Origin: Planctomycetota bacterium
GTDB lineage: Bacteria > Planctomycetota > Planctomycetia > Planctomycetales > Planctomycetaceae
Direction: 5' to 3'
Length of the DNA: 7,347 nt
NCBI GenBank assembly: GCA_023429275.1
Contig: JAEYWB010000133.1
Coordinates: forward strand, 1 to 7,347
The translations under genes were made by a program, and so were the position numbers. The notes under the pieces are model-generated. The model saw only the letters and a list, made by a program, of their open reading frames with translations, did no database searches and had not been told where the DNA came from. Below are positions 1-6,146 of the stretch, piece after piece (positions within the stretch are counted from its first letter, which is position 1; the number at the start of each line of letters is the position of its first letter).

Positions 1-1024
1 AGATCGTCCCGAGCGCGATCTGTTCGCGGATCCAGGGGATGATCTCGTCGAGCATCGTGTCGAGCGGGGTGGTCGCCTCGAAGCCGAGGACCCGCTGCGC
101 CTTGCCGACATCGGGAGAACGGAACTGGACGTCATGCGGGAACGGCGGATCGTAAACGCACTCGAGCGGGACGTCCGGTCCGTGGACCTTCGACCAGATC
201 CGCTCCGCCAGCTCCTGGACGGATGTCTGGACGGAGGTCGAGATGTTGAAGTCCTCGTTGAGGGCCGCGGGATGCTCGACGCACGCCCGCACTCCCCGCG
301 CGAGATCCTTGCCGTAGGTGTAGTGCCGGACCTGGGTCCCATTGCCCAGCAGATGCAGCGGCCGCTGCCCCTTGAGGACCTTCTGAATCAGGTCGGGGAC
401 GACATGGCTCATCGCCAGGCGGACGTCACCGGAAAGGACCTCTTCGTCGGTCCGGGCCCGTCGCTCGCCGATTCCGACGCAGTTGAACGGCCGGACGATC
501 GTGTAAGGGAGCCCGTACTGCTGCTTCGCACCGATCGCGAAGTACTCGGTTGCGAGCTTCTGGAAGCCGTACGTCGACGTCGGCGGGGGAGAGCGGTGCT
601 GCGCTCCCTCGGGAGTCGGGAACTCCGTCGCATTCTCGAAGACCATCGACGAGCTCATGACGGTGATCTTGCGGAGCTTTCCCTCCCCCTTCCGGTGCGC
701 CGCGATCGCCGCCTCGAACGCGGCCGCGGTGATCCGCTCGTTCTCTGCCAGAAGATCGAACGCAAGTCGATGGAAGTACGCGATGCCGCCGATCATCGCC
801 GCGCCTGCGATGAAGTGATCGCAGTCCGCCAGGAGCTTCGTCAGCAGCGAAACGTCTTTCGCGTCCCCCTGGACGAACTGGTAGCCCTTCTGCCGCGACG
901 GCGTCACCGGGCCATACTTCGAGAAGTTGTCGAGGCCAACGACGTCGTACCCCGCCTGCGAAAACTCGTCGACGAGATAACTGCCGATGAAACCCGCCGC
1001 GCCGGTAATCAGGATTCGAGGCAC
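1..1024 (-). CDS. NAD-dependent sugar-nucleotide epimerase/dehydratase, extended SDR family (3' end outside window)
   Basis: The gene starts at 1024 and runs off the left edge after 341 codons. It is a cytoplasmic extended short-chain dehydrogenase/reductase, expected to epimerise or dehydrate an NDP-sugar with NAD(H). Visible motifs are the Rossmann glycine motif TGAAGFIG (G8, G11, G14), an acidic residue ending the second strand (D32 of GLDNF) that favours NAD, SSS at 124-126, and the catalytic pair Y152-x3-K156 (YGFQK). AGAAMIGGI near 73-81 and RPFNCVGIGE near 178-187 are typical of the family. The start is a GTG: a stop codon (TGA) lies immediately upstream in frame, the next in-frame ATG is about 75 codons in, past the Rossmann motif, and GGAG sits 6 nt before the GTG. 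The family is usually 310-350 residues, so little is missing. It lies 128 nt downstream of a sugar-nucleotide dehydrogenase, probably in the same operon. The exact substrate cannot be read from the sequence. Confidence 0.93.
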   Translation of the reverse strand, partial: MPRILITGAAGFIGSYLVDEFSQAGYDVVGLDNFSKYGPVTPSRQKGYQFVQGDAKDVSLLTKLLADCDHFIAGAAMIGGIAYFHRLAFDLLAENERITAAAFEAAIAAHRKGEGKLRKITVMSSSMVFENATEFPTPEGAQHRSPPPTSTYGFQKLATEYFAIGAKQQYGLPYTIVRPFNCVGIGERRARTDEEVLSGDVRLAMSHVVPDLIQKVLKGQRPLHLLGNGTQVRHYTYGKDLARGVRACVEHPAALNEDFNISTSVQTSVQELAERIWSKVHGPDVPLECVYDPPFPHDVQFRSPDVGKAQRVLGFEATTPLDTMLDEIIPWIREQIALGTI

Positions 1025-1030
1025 TCAGGA

Positions 1031-1034
1031 CTCC
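1031..1034 (-). promoter_or_regulatory. Ribosome binding site fixing the GTG start of the epimerase
   Basis: GGAG with a 6-nt spacer precedes the GTG at 1024-1022. With the in-frame TGA directly upstream, it settles the start. Confidence 0.75.
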
Positions 1035-1045
1035 GGGGGAGGGGG

Positions 1046-1147
1046 AGGTGTTAGGTGTTAGGTGTTAGGTGTTAGGTACCAGGGCAGACAGAGATCGGTC
1101 ATCGGGCAAGGTCGGCTTTGTAACCTAACACCTAATACCTAACACCT
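1046..1147. repeat. Inverted pair of heptanucleotide tandem arrays (AGGTGTT / AACACCT)
   Basis: On the plus strand the left arm (1046-1077) is four copies of AGGTGTT plus AGGT. The right arm (1122-1147) is AACCT, AACACCT, AATACCT, AACACCT, the reverse complement of the left unit. A 44-nt spacer (1078-1121) separates them. In a minus-strand transcript, the G-rich arm begins 5 nt after the dehydrogenase stop and the C-rich arm ends 21 nt before the epimerase start, so the mRNA could fold into a long hairpin between the two genes. This could act as an attenuator, a processing site or an mRNA stabiliser, or be a neutral repeat. It resembles the array pair at 6147-6242 and, in general type, the short tandemly repeated repetitive heptamers known from filamentous cyanobacteria. 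Its function is not known. Confidence 0.9.
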
Positions 1148-1152
1148 CCCCG

Positions 1153-2340
1153 TCACCGGCCGAGGAAACCGAACACGTCCACAACCGGCTTTTCCGTGCG
1201 GATCTGCCGGTATTCGTTGTGGCAGGCGCCGAGGATGAGGATGTCCGACTCGTCGAGGGCAGCCTGGAGGGTGACGAACGACGGGTCCCGGATGAAGGGA
1301 TCGGTGCACAGGACCCGGCGGCACTCGAGCGTCAGGACCTTGCGGAGCTTGTATGAAAGCGAACTGCGGGGGTCGTCCGAGTTCCCCTTGAACGCCATGC
1401 CGAGGATCCCGACGGTCGCCCCACTCAGGTCGCCCCCCTCCTTGAGCCGGCTGACAAGGAACGACGGCAGCCCCTCGTTGACCATCATGGCGTGGTGGCC
1501 CAGGGTCAGCACGTTGTGGTTGAACGAAGCGAGCTGCATCGTGTCCTTGAGCAGGCAGGGGCCCCCGGCGAAGCCCGAACGGGCAAAACCGTTCATCCGC
1601 GGATAGTCATCGGTCACCGCCCGGTAGACCCGGTGGAAGTCCGCGCCGTACGAGTCGGCGATCATGTAGAACTGGTTCGAGATCGCGAAGTTGATGTAGC
1701 GGTAGGAGTTCGTGAACAGCTTCGCGAGCTCCGCCTCGACAGGGGTCAGCGGGATGCCGCGGATCCCCATCCCGGCAAAGAACGCCTCCGCCCGCTCCTG
1801 GGCGACAGGGGTGCAGCCCGCGACGAGCTGCGGCAGCCGGGTCAGCTCGTCGATCGCATACCCCTGCGCGATCCGCTCGGGGCAGTAGCAGACGTCGATT
1901 GTCAGTCCCTGCTCCGACGCACGCCGCTGGAGGCGGTCGGTCACTCCGGGGAAGACGGTGCTGCGGATCATGAGGAGCTGGCCGGGACGCATCTGTCGCA
2001 GCACCGCTTCGATCGTCCGGTCGAACTCGCGGATGTTCGGATCGAGGTATTCATCGACCGGCGTGCCGATCGTCACGATGACGATCTCCTGCCCGGAGAG
2101 ATCCTGCCCGTCGATCGTCGAGGCGAACCGGCCGCTGGCGAGACACCGTGCCAGCAGGGCCTCTCCCCCCTTCTCGTAGAACGGCATCCGGCCGGCGCCG
2201 ATCTCCCGCAGCCGATCCGCATCGGAATCGATAAGCGTAACGTGATGACCCAGGTCGCACAGGACGAGGCCGAGCGGCAGGCCGACATGCCCCCCTCCAC
2301 CGACGATGGCGACCCTGTTCGGATGCTGAACGAGCGACAC
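1153..2340 (-). CDS. UDP-sugar 6-dehydrogenase, UDP-N-acetylmannosamine dehydrogenase (WecC)-like
   Basis: This 395-residue cytoplasmic enzyme belongs to the UDP-glucose/GDP-mannose dehydrogenase superfamily, which oxidises C6 of a nucleotide sugar to a uronic acid with two NAD+. The N-terminal Rossmann motif is IVGGGGHVG (G15, G17, G20). The central part contains EAELAKLFTN (K207, N211) and SYRYINFAISNQFYMI, a signature of the WecC-like branch. The catalytic cysteine is C262 in GGPCLLKD (K265, D266). The C-terminal UDP-binding domain begins around GILGMAFKGNSDDPRSS. The start chosen is GTG at 2340, with AAGGA 7 nt upstream and 13 residues before the Rossmann glycine. A longer reading from a TTG at 2409 would give 418 residues but lacks a ribosome binding site. 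Its partner is the downstream epimerase, suggesting surface-polysaccharide precursor synthesis. UDP-ManNAc is the best substrate guess; UDP-GlcNAc or UDP-Glc are not excluded. Confidence 0.93.
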   Translation of the reverse strand: MSLVQHPNRVAIVGGGGHVGLPLGLVLCDLGHHVTLIDSDADRLREIGAGRMPFYEKGGEALLARCLASGRFASTIDGQDLSGQEIVIVTIGTPVDEYLDPNIREFDRTIEAVLRQMRPGQLLMIRSTVFPGVTDRLQRRASEQGLTIDVCYCPERIAQGYAIDELTRLPQLVAGCTPVAQERAEAFFAGMGIRGIPLTPVEAELAKLFTNSYRYINFAISNQFYMIADSYGADFHRVYRAVTDDYPRMNGFARSGFAGGPCLLKDTMQLASFNHNVLTLGHHAMMVNEGLPSFLVSRLKEGGDLSGATVGILGMAFKGNSDDPRSSLSYKLRKVLTLECRRVLCTDPFIRDPSFVTLQAALDESDILILGACHNEYRQIRTEKPVVDVFGFLGR

Positions 2341-2347
2341 GACCCAG

Positions 2348-2352
2348 TCCTT
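2348..2352 (-). promoter_or_regulatory. Ribosome binding site of the sugar-nucleotide dehydrogenase
   Basis: AAGGA (within AAGAAGGA) lies 7 nt before the GTG at 2340-2338. It favours that start over the upstream TTG at 2409, which has no such motif. Confidence 0.65.
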
Positions 2353-2417
2353 CTTGCTCGAGCGGTGGCGATGGCCCGCAAACCTCGAAACAACCCAGAC
2401 GTTCCTCAAGAGGTGCG

Positions 2418-2423
2418 ATCATA
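2418..2423 (-). promoter_or_regulatory. Candidate -10 box upstream of the dehydrogenase
   Basis: TATGAT on the minus strand would start transcription near 2411, giving a leader of about 70 nt to the GTG start. No good -35 element is seen 16-19 nt upstream, so this is only a candidate. If real, it would exclude the TTG at 2409 as a usable start. Confidence 0.22.
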
Positions 2424-2508
2424 GCAGCGTCCTTCACGCCGCCAGAATCCGCTGACGGAAAATTAAGCTGCCCATGAGGACGCGCCGGATCCAGCGGCCA
2501 GGAGAAGA

Positions 2509-2544
2509 ATCTGCCACAGAGAAGAATTGCCACAGAAATCACAG
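2509..2544 (+). repeat. CACAGAG-type short repeat, copy 1
   Basis: GCCACAGA occurs twice 16 nt apart and is followed by a further CACAG. The same motif family appears on the opposite strand at 2985-3018, so the two copies are inverted around the palindromic elements. This is a dispersed-repeat-like sequence, not a gene; its function is unknown. Confidence 0.5.
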
Positions 2545-2650
2545 CGCGGCACAGCCGCAACCGAGCCGGCGACGGTGACGACAAAGGTGACGAAGGACGG
2601 TGATGCCAATGGTGAGGCGATGGAGGCTAAGCACCGAAGGTATTGCGTCA

Positions 2651-2691
2651 TAAAGCCCAGGGTGCCGCGCAGCGGCTAACCTGGGTTCACG
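2651..2691 (+). repeat. Palindromic REP-like element, copy A
   Basis: The element starts TAAAGCCCAGGG and is itself an imperfect palindrome: CCCAGG pairs with CCTGGG and CCGC with GCGG around a short loop. It matches copy B (2808-2851) on the opposite strand over its whole length apart from small indels and a few substitutions. The two copies are separated by 116 nt. The arrangement resembles REP/BIME-type intergenic elements, which are often mobilised by REP-associated transposases. No transposase is present here. Confidence 0.75.
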
Positions 2692-2807
2692 CACCCCTTG
2701 GAAGCAAGATCCCCGGCGGGGTTCCGCCAAAACTTTGCGGACGGAGACGCCCGATCGGACTCCGAGACGATTCCGTCCTACCTTCGAGGTTCTCGCGGGT
2801 TGCTCAT

Positions 2808-2851
2808 CGTTCATCCCAAGGCCGCCGCTGTCGCGGCAACCCTGGGCTTTA
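2808..2851 (-). repeat. Palindromic REP-like element, copy B (inverted)
   Basis: On the minus strand it reads TAAAGCCCAGGGTTGCCGCG and continues to a CCTTGGG arm, so it is an imperfect hairpin in its own right and an inverted copy of 2651-2691. The intervening 116 nt contain no gene. Confidence 0.75.
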
Positions 2852-2984
2852 CGGCGTAACGCCTTCGGCGTACTCAGACAACTTACGCAGCGGAACAAGA
2901 ATCGGGCGGTTGGTAATACAGAGGATCAAACGGCCCGCGAGAGGAACGAGCTCAAGACAGGTCGGACCGGGGCCGAGTCGGGCA

Positions 2985-3018
2985 CTCTCTGTGTTCTCCG
3001 TGCCCTCTGCGGCAAATC
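2985..3018 (-). repeat. CACAGAG-type short repeat, copy 2 (inverted)
   Basis: The minus strand reads TTTGCCGCAGAGGGCACGGAG then AACACAGAGAG, a run of degenerate CACRGAG units about 9 nt apart. It is related to, and inverted relative to, 2509-2544. I recall such units as widespread intergenic repeats in environmental bacteria, but this is not verified here. Confidence 0.5.
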
Positions 3019-3132
3019 CCTTTTGAGACGGATCCCTCACGCAGAAGCGCCACGTCGCGCAACACGGGCGGCGGGCCGGGCGCTCGCCCTGGGGATCGGT
3101 TCTTCACACCGCGATCGTCCGCAGGAACCGCC

Positions 3133-3792
3133 TTACGGAATCTCGACGCCGCGCCGGGCGAGCTGATCGCGGAGGCTGGCCGCCGTGGTAAAGACCTCCG
3201 CCTGGAAGCCGTATTCCCGGCCGCGGGCCACGTATTCAGCGATGTCGTCAGTGTAGAAACACTCTCCCGGCTCGCACTCGATGCGAGTCAGGGCCGCCTC
3301 GTACATCGGCGGTTCGGGCTTCACTCCTCCCTCCTCATAGGAGAGGACCTTGTCATCAAACCACTTCAGGAAATCGAACCGCTCACCGATCCATCGGTAA
3401 TGCGTCTCGCCGACGTTCGAGAAGAGAACGAGCCGGTAGCCGCGGCCCTTCAGAAACTCGAGGACCGGCAGCATCTCCTCGTTGACGTGAAAGATGTCGG
3501 ACCCCGCGACGTACAGCTTCTCCCGGTCGAACCGGGTGCCGAGGAGCTGGTCCATCTGCTCCAGGAACACCGCCTCGGTGATCTTCCCCCGCTCGAAATC
3601 CCACTGGGCGCCGGAATCGAGGAGGAGCTCCTTCACCCGCGGGCCGTCATGGCCGCAGAGCTCCCCGATCTGACGACACATCCGGTCGTGGCAGAACTTG
3701 ACGAGGACATTCCCCATGTCGAACAGGAACGTCCTGATTGGGCGAATTCCGGAGGCTGGGATGGATGCGGGAGACGGGGCAACGGAGGACAT
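3133..3792 (-). CDS. HAD-superfamily hydrolase, YihX-like phosphatase
   Basis: This 219-residue soluble protein is a haloacid dehalogenase-type hydrolase, probably a phosphatase acting on a small phosphorylated metabolite. Motif I is FDMGNVLV, with nucleophile D25 and glycine (G27) where most HAD phosphatases have the acid/base Asp; this FDxGNV form is typical of the YihX (alpha-glucose-1-phosphate phosphatase) group. Motif II is LFSN (S125), motif III is GGVKPEPPMYEAAL (K158), and motif IV is FYTDDIAEYV (D182, D183). The segment between motifs I and II is helical-cap sized. The start taken is ATG at 3792, with a weak AGG 6 nt upstream. An earlier in-frame ATG at 3912 would add 40 low-complexity residues read through a perfect DNA hairpin and is unlikely. 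About 19 residues still precede the usual N-terminus. The gene diverges from the M48 protease. The substrate is not determinable from sequence. Confidence 0.88.
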   Translation of the reverse strand: MSSVAPSPASIPASGIRPIRTFLFDMGNVLVKFCHDRMCRQIGELCGHDGPRVKELLLDSGAQWDFERGKITEAVFLEQMDQLLGTRFDREKLYVAGSDIFHVNEEMLPVLEFLKGRGYRLVLFSNVGETHYRWIGERFDFLKWFDDKVLSYEEGGVKPEPPMYEAALTRIECEPGECFYTDDIAEYVARGREYGFQAEVFTTAASLRDQLARRGVEIP

Positions 3793-3832
3793 TGGAAGCC
3801 TGGGCGGGACCCACGGAATGGGCGTGCGAGGT

Positions 3833-3844
3833 CGGATCGATCCG
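3833..3844. promoter_or_regulatory. Perfect 12-bp palindrome, operator-like
   Basis: CGGATCGATCCG is self-complementary and lies 41 bp upstream of the HAD ATG in the divergent intergenic region. On the minus strand it sits just downstream of TATACT (3857-3852), a possible -10 box without a recognisable -35. The placement would suit a repressor site, but no regulator is identified. Confidence 0.3.
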
Positions 3845-3862
3845 GAATAGAAGTATATCGTC

Positions 3863-3895
3863 CTCCCGAGCCCGGGGGGGGACAGGGCTCGGGAG
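3863..3895. promoter_or_regulatory. Strong hairpin with G8 loop in the divergent intergenic region
   Basis: CTCCCGAGCCC (3863-3873) and GGGCTCGGGAG (3885-3895) form a perfect 11-bp stem around an 11-nt loop containing eight consecutive G. Neither side is followed by a T tract, so it is not a canonical intrinsic terminator. It lies 70 bp upstream of the HAD start and over 250 bp upstream of the protease start. A regulatory dyad or a bidirectional transcription barrier are both possible. Confidence 0.5.
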
Positions 3896-4008
3896 CCGGC
3901 GGAGTTTCCCATAAAGGGCGAAGGCGGCGAAGGCGAAACCCCGGAACTCGCATGCCATTCCCTGGATGGCGGGGTGCCCCGATCTCCTTGTCCCCGGCGA
4001 GCTTTGAT

Positions 4009-4030
4009 GCCTCAAAAACGATCTTGAGGC
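4009..4030. promoter_or_regulatory. Inverted repeat GCCTCAA-N8-TTGAGGC, operator-like
   Basis: Two perfect 7-bp arms (4009-4015 and 4024-4030) are separated by 8 nt, a geometry usual for a dimeric helix-turn-helix repressor. The right arm contains TTGAGG, the -35 candidate of the protease promoter, so binding would be expected to affect transcription of the protease gene. Confidence 0.35.
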
Positions 4031-4052
4031 GAAATCGCGAAATCTCTAGCGT
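4024..4052 (+). promoter_or_regulatory. Candidate promoter of the M48 protease gene
   Basis: TTGAGG (4024-4029), a 17-nt spacer and TAGCGT (4047-4052) resemble a housekeeping promoter with a poor -10. The predicted start near 4059 leaves a leader of about 90 nt. Confidence 0.25.
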
Positions 4053-4139
4053 CCCGGTCCCTTCCCGTGCCATTTTCCCGCGCACGGACCCGATTCCCGC
4101 CCTCGCGGCTCCCTTCCCCTTCCTCCCCCTCCGTTCGGC

Positions 4140-4143
4140 AGGA
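4140..4143 (+). promoter_or_regulatory. Ribosome binding site of the M48 protease
   Basis: AGGA lies 6 nt before the ATG at 4150. The frame is open upstream as far as 3400, so this site is what selects the true start. Confidence 0.65.
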
Positions 4144-4149
4144 CCGCTC

Positions 4150-5529
4150 ATGACCTGCGCATCGTTCCCGCAACTGTTGCGGGTTGTCGTCTGCTCCCTC
4201 GCGGCGGGTTGGATGGGCCAGTTCAGCGGTTGTGCCTGGACCGGCATGTTCGAGTCCCGGAGCAGCGTGATCTTTCCCGAGGACGAAGAACTCGCGCTCG
4301 GGCAGAAGGCGTTCGACCAGGCGATCCTCACGAGGACGCCATCGCAGAACGCCGAATACCGCCAGATGGTCGAGCAGGTCGGCAACCGGCTTGCCAAGGC
4401 GTCGGAACGCGCCGGCTGGCCGTGGAAATTCGTTCTGGTCGGTGGAGACAAGCCCGAGGCGGTCTGTCTCCCCGGCGGCAAGATGATCGTCTCCGAGGGA
4501 ATGGTCGCCCGATGCGGCAACGAAGCTGGCCTCGCGGCGGTCATGTCGCATGAGATCGCACATGTCATTGCCCACCATGGCAACCAGCGCATGGCCGAGC
4601 AGGTCGCCCGGTCCGGACGCTCCTGGCTGAAACCCTGGAAGCGGGGAGACACCCCCGAAGCGAAGCAGGAGATGATCGAGGTTAGCTACGGACTCTCGTC
4701 GGGTGGGAATGTGGGGGATCCCTTCAACTCGATCCACGAGGCCGAAGCGGACTCGATCGGCCTGAAGATCATGGCGAAGGCGGGGTACGACCCGCGCGAA
4801 GCTCCCAAGGTCTGGGAGCGCCTCGCCCGTGCCGACCGGCAGAATCGGCCGGAGTTTGCCCATCTGCACCCGGCCGACGAAGAACGGACGAGAAAGATCA
4901 CCAAGCTGATGCCGACGGCCCTCGCGTACTACGCGCAGTCGCCTCAGCTGGGAGTCGGGCTCGCGATCGCGACGCCCCCGGTCGAGACGCCGAAACGGGG
5001 TGTGACGCTCGCAAGCCACACCCAGGCAGGCGATCCGTCCGAGAACCGCACCGCGACAGGCCAGAAGACCTCGAACGAAGAGACGAAGGCCGCCGACAAG
5101 CCCAGGGACAAACTCGTCCGGACGGCGGATGGGGCCGTCCCGTCGAACGATCCGTTCCTGGGAAGCCCGAAGCCTGTTGTCGCGACGACAGCAGCCCCGG
5201 TCACCCAGGTCCCGCTTCATCCGGTCGAAGAGCCCCCCGCCAAGTCGACCCGGTTCGCGGCGTATGCCCCCGAAAGAGAATCCGCACCGGGGGAAGCGGC
5301 CTCGCCCGCCCCGAAGCCCGCGACAGAGACGACCGCCGCTGCCGCGCGCCCGAGCGAGCCGCAGCTCGTTCCGACCAGCCGCTGGGCGAAGCCGATCCCC
5401 GTCAGCACCGATGGCCCGCCCCGCGTGCCCCGACCGACGATCGATCTGTCGGAGGCACCAATGCCTGACCAGGATGACAATTGGCGCACGGCGAGAGAGC
5501 CGCGCGCCAATCCCTTTGCCGGTCGTTGA
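4150..5529 (+). CDS. M48-family zinc metalloprotease, exported and probably a lipoprotein, with long disordered C-terminal tail
   Basis: The protein has 459 residues. The N-terminus has a hydrophobic export segment (about residues 9-23) ending in FSGC, so C28 could be lipidated, although F at -3 is not an ideal lipobox. The peptidase domain spans roughly 42-262. It has the zinc site HEIAH (H134, E135, H138), the third ligand in EAEAD (E197, D201) followed by GLKIMAKAGYDP, and HLHPADEERTRKI near 238-250, matching the single-domain LoiP/BepA-type M48 proteases that act on envelope proteins. Residues from about 275 to the end are rich in Pro, Ala, Thr, Ser and charged residues with no domain; LoiP-like proteins usually stop near 250, so this tail is unusual. 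The start is set by AGGA and the signal-like sequence; the upstream open frame back to 3400 is antisense to the HAD gene. The gene converges on a secreted-protein gene, with 48 nt between stops. A role in envelope proteolysis is inferred. Confidence 0.92.
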   Translation: MTCASFPQLLRVVVCSLAAGWMGQFSGCAWTGMFESRSSVIFPEDEELALGQKAFDQAILTRTPSQNAEYRQMVEQVGNRLAKASERAGWPWKFVLVGGDKPEAVCLPGGKMIVSEGMVARCGNEAGLAAVMSHEIAHVIAHHGNQRMAEQVARSGRSWLKPWKRGDTPEAKQEMIEVSYGLSSGGNVGDPFNSIHEAEADSIGLKIMAKAGYDPREAPKVWERLARADRQNRPEFAHLHPADEERTRKITKLMPTALAYYAQSPQLGVGLAIATPPVETPKRGVTLASHTQAGDPSENRTATGQKTSNEETKAADKPRDKLVRTADGAVPSNDPFLGSPKPVVATTAAPVTQVPLHPVEEPPAKSTRFAAYAPERESAPGEAASPAPKPATETTAAAARPSEPQLVPTSRWAKPIPVSTDGPPRVPRPTIDLSEAPMPDQDDNWRTAREPRANPFAGR

Positions 5530-5539
5530 TCGCTGGCGC

Positions 5540-5555
5540 CGCTCGCTGACGAGCG
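5540..5555. terminator. Possible bidirectional terminator hairpin between convergent genes
   Basis: CGCTCG-CTGA-CGAGCG forms a 6-bp stem with a tetraloop between the stops of the two convergent genes (5529 and 5578). No T tract follows on either strand, so it is not a classical intrinsic terminator. Confidence 0.35.
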
Positions 5556-5577
5556 ACGCGAACGTCCTGATCCGAAA

Positions 5578-6066
5578 CTACTTCTGGGCTTCGCGGAAGT
5601 TGTACGTCGCCAGAGCAACAAGCTCCCGCGGCGGCGCCCCCTGCCGGCGGTTCGAGTAGCCGAAGCCGTACAGGGCCACCTTTCCCGAGGTCAGCTCCGC
5701 GATGAAGACGCCGCCGAGCCCCGGAGGGTCCCCGGCCGACCGTCCCTGCAGCAGCAGGCTGCCGGGAGCCATGACGTACATCCCCCCCTCGGTCAGGCCG
5801 AAGTCCTGGGCGATGCTGCGACCGTAGAACTGGTTGAACTCCGCGGCCTGCGCGCTGTAGGCGGCCCCCGTCAGGCGTCCGGTCACGTGGTCGAGCACGA
5901 ACACCGCGTCGCTCTGTCCCCCCTGGGTCTCAACGGTGCAGATCGAAAGCTTCTGATTGCTGTCCGCCGACCCGGCGAGGGCAGGCTCAGCCGGCCAGTA
6001 AACCGAGAGCAACGATCCGAGCACGACCCCTGCCGCCAACCAGCCAAACTTCTGTGACGTCTTCAC
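5578..6066 (-). CDS. Small exported protein of unknown function
   Basis: I do not recognise a named family. From the GTG at 6066 the protein has 162 residues. It starts VKTSQKF, continues with a hydrophobic stretch (about 8-23) and has a signal-peptidase-I-like site ALA-GS after A31, so it is predicted to be secreted. The mature part of about 130 residues contains VFVLDHVTGRLTG (around 55-67) and VFIAELTSGKVALYGF (around 120-135). These two VLDxxTG-like strand-turn motifs suggest a beta-rich fold, and similar motifs occur in planctomycete hypothetical proteins. The GTG is chosen because AGGAG lies 6 nt upstream and a standard signal peptide follows directly. An ATG at 6087 lacks a ribosome binding site, and an ATG at 6225 would translate the heptamer array into PTHYPLPTT-type peptide. 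The gene lies downstream of the NtrC-like regulator on the same strand, separated by the array pair. Confidence 0.8.
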   Translation of the reverse strand: MKTSQKFGWLAAGVVLGSLLSVYWPAEPALAGSADSNQKLSICTVETQGGQSDAVFVLDHVTGRLTGAAYSAQAAEFNQFYGRSIAQDFGLTEGGMYVMAPGSLLLQGRSAGDPPGLGGVFIAELTSGKVALYGFGYSNRRQGAPPRELVALATYNFREAQK

Positions 6067-6072
6067 GGACGA

Positions 6073-6077
6073 CTCCT
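6073..6077 (-). promoter_or_regulatory. Ribosome binding site fixing the GTG start of the exported protein
   Basis: AGGAG with a 6-nt spacer precedes the GTG at 6066-6064, the strongest Shine-Dalgarno match near any candidate start of this gene. Confidence 0.7.
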
Positions 6078-6146
6078 GCGATGACATGAGAACGGGGAAC
6101 CCCGCGATGGCATCGTACCCCGGCCGCGACGGCATCTCCAGCAATG

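Larger units (their letters stand above)
2424..3132. other. Repeat-rich non-coding stretch, no credible gene
   Basis: Open frames here are short, lack recognisable domains and ribosome binding sites, and run through palindromic repeats in both orientations, so none is called as a gene. The stretch holds two inverted copies of a palindromic element (2651-2691 and 2808-2851) nested inside two inverted copies of a CACAGAG-type motif (2509-2544 and 2985-3018). Small hairpins also occur: GGCGG/CCGCC at 2715-2728, and GGCGT-A-ACGCC-TTC-GGCGT at 2853-2871, where the middle segment can pair with either neighbour. It separates the 5' side of the dehydrogenase from the 3' end of the HAD gene. A small RNA here cannot be excluded but nothing specific supports one. 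Confidence 0.7.

Noticed and set aside
134..1054. 306-codon plus-strand open frame
   Set aside because: It is antisense to the epimerase, Arg/Asp/Leu-rich with no domain, and is explained by GC-rich codon bias of the true gene.
1046..1147. CRISPR array
   Set aside because: Units are 7 bp, contiguous and inverted between arms, with no spacers of regular length and no cas genes.
1492..2424. 310-codon plus-strand open frame
   Set aside because: It is antisense to the well-supported dehydrogenase and has no recognisable motif.
2539..2898. 119-codon minus-strand frame in the gap
   Set aside because: It runs through both palindromic elements and lacks a ribosome binding site or domain; treated as repeat translation.
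2643..3166. Two overlapping plus-strand frames (127 and 143 codons) in the gap
   Set aside because: Both read through the same inverted repeats, have no motif or ribosome binding site, and one overlaps the 3' end of the HAD gene.
3863..3895. Intrinsic terminator
   Set aside because: The stem is strong but no T tract follows on either strand, and it sits upstream of both divergent genes rather than after one.
3793..3912. 40-residue N-terminal extension of the HAD protein
   Set aside because: It would encode low-complexity sequence through the 11-bp-stem hairpin and the palindrome; the HAD domain needs none of it.
3400..4149. 250-codon upstream extension of the M48 protease frame
   Set aside because: It overlaps the HAD gene antisense, crosses the hairpin and dyads, and precedes a clear ribosome binding site and export signal at 4150.
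4012..5220. 402-codon minus-strand open frame
   Set aside because: It lies opposite the M48 protease, whose zinc motifs fix the coding strand; it is a low-complexity Arg-rich shadow.
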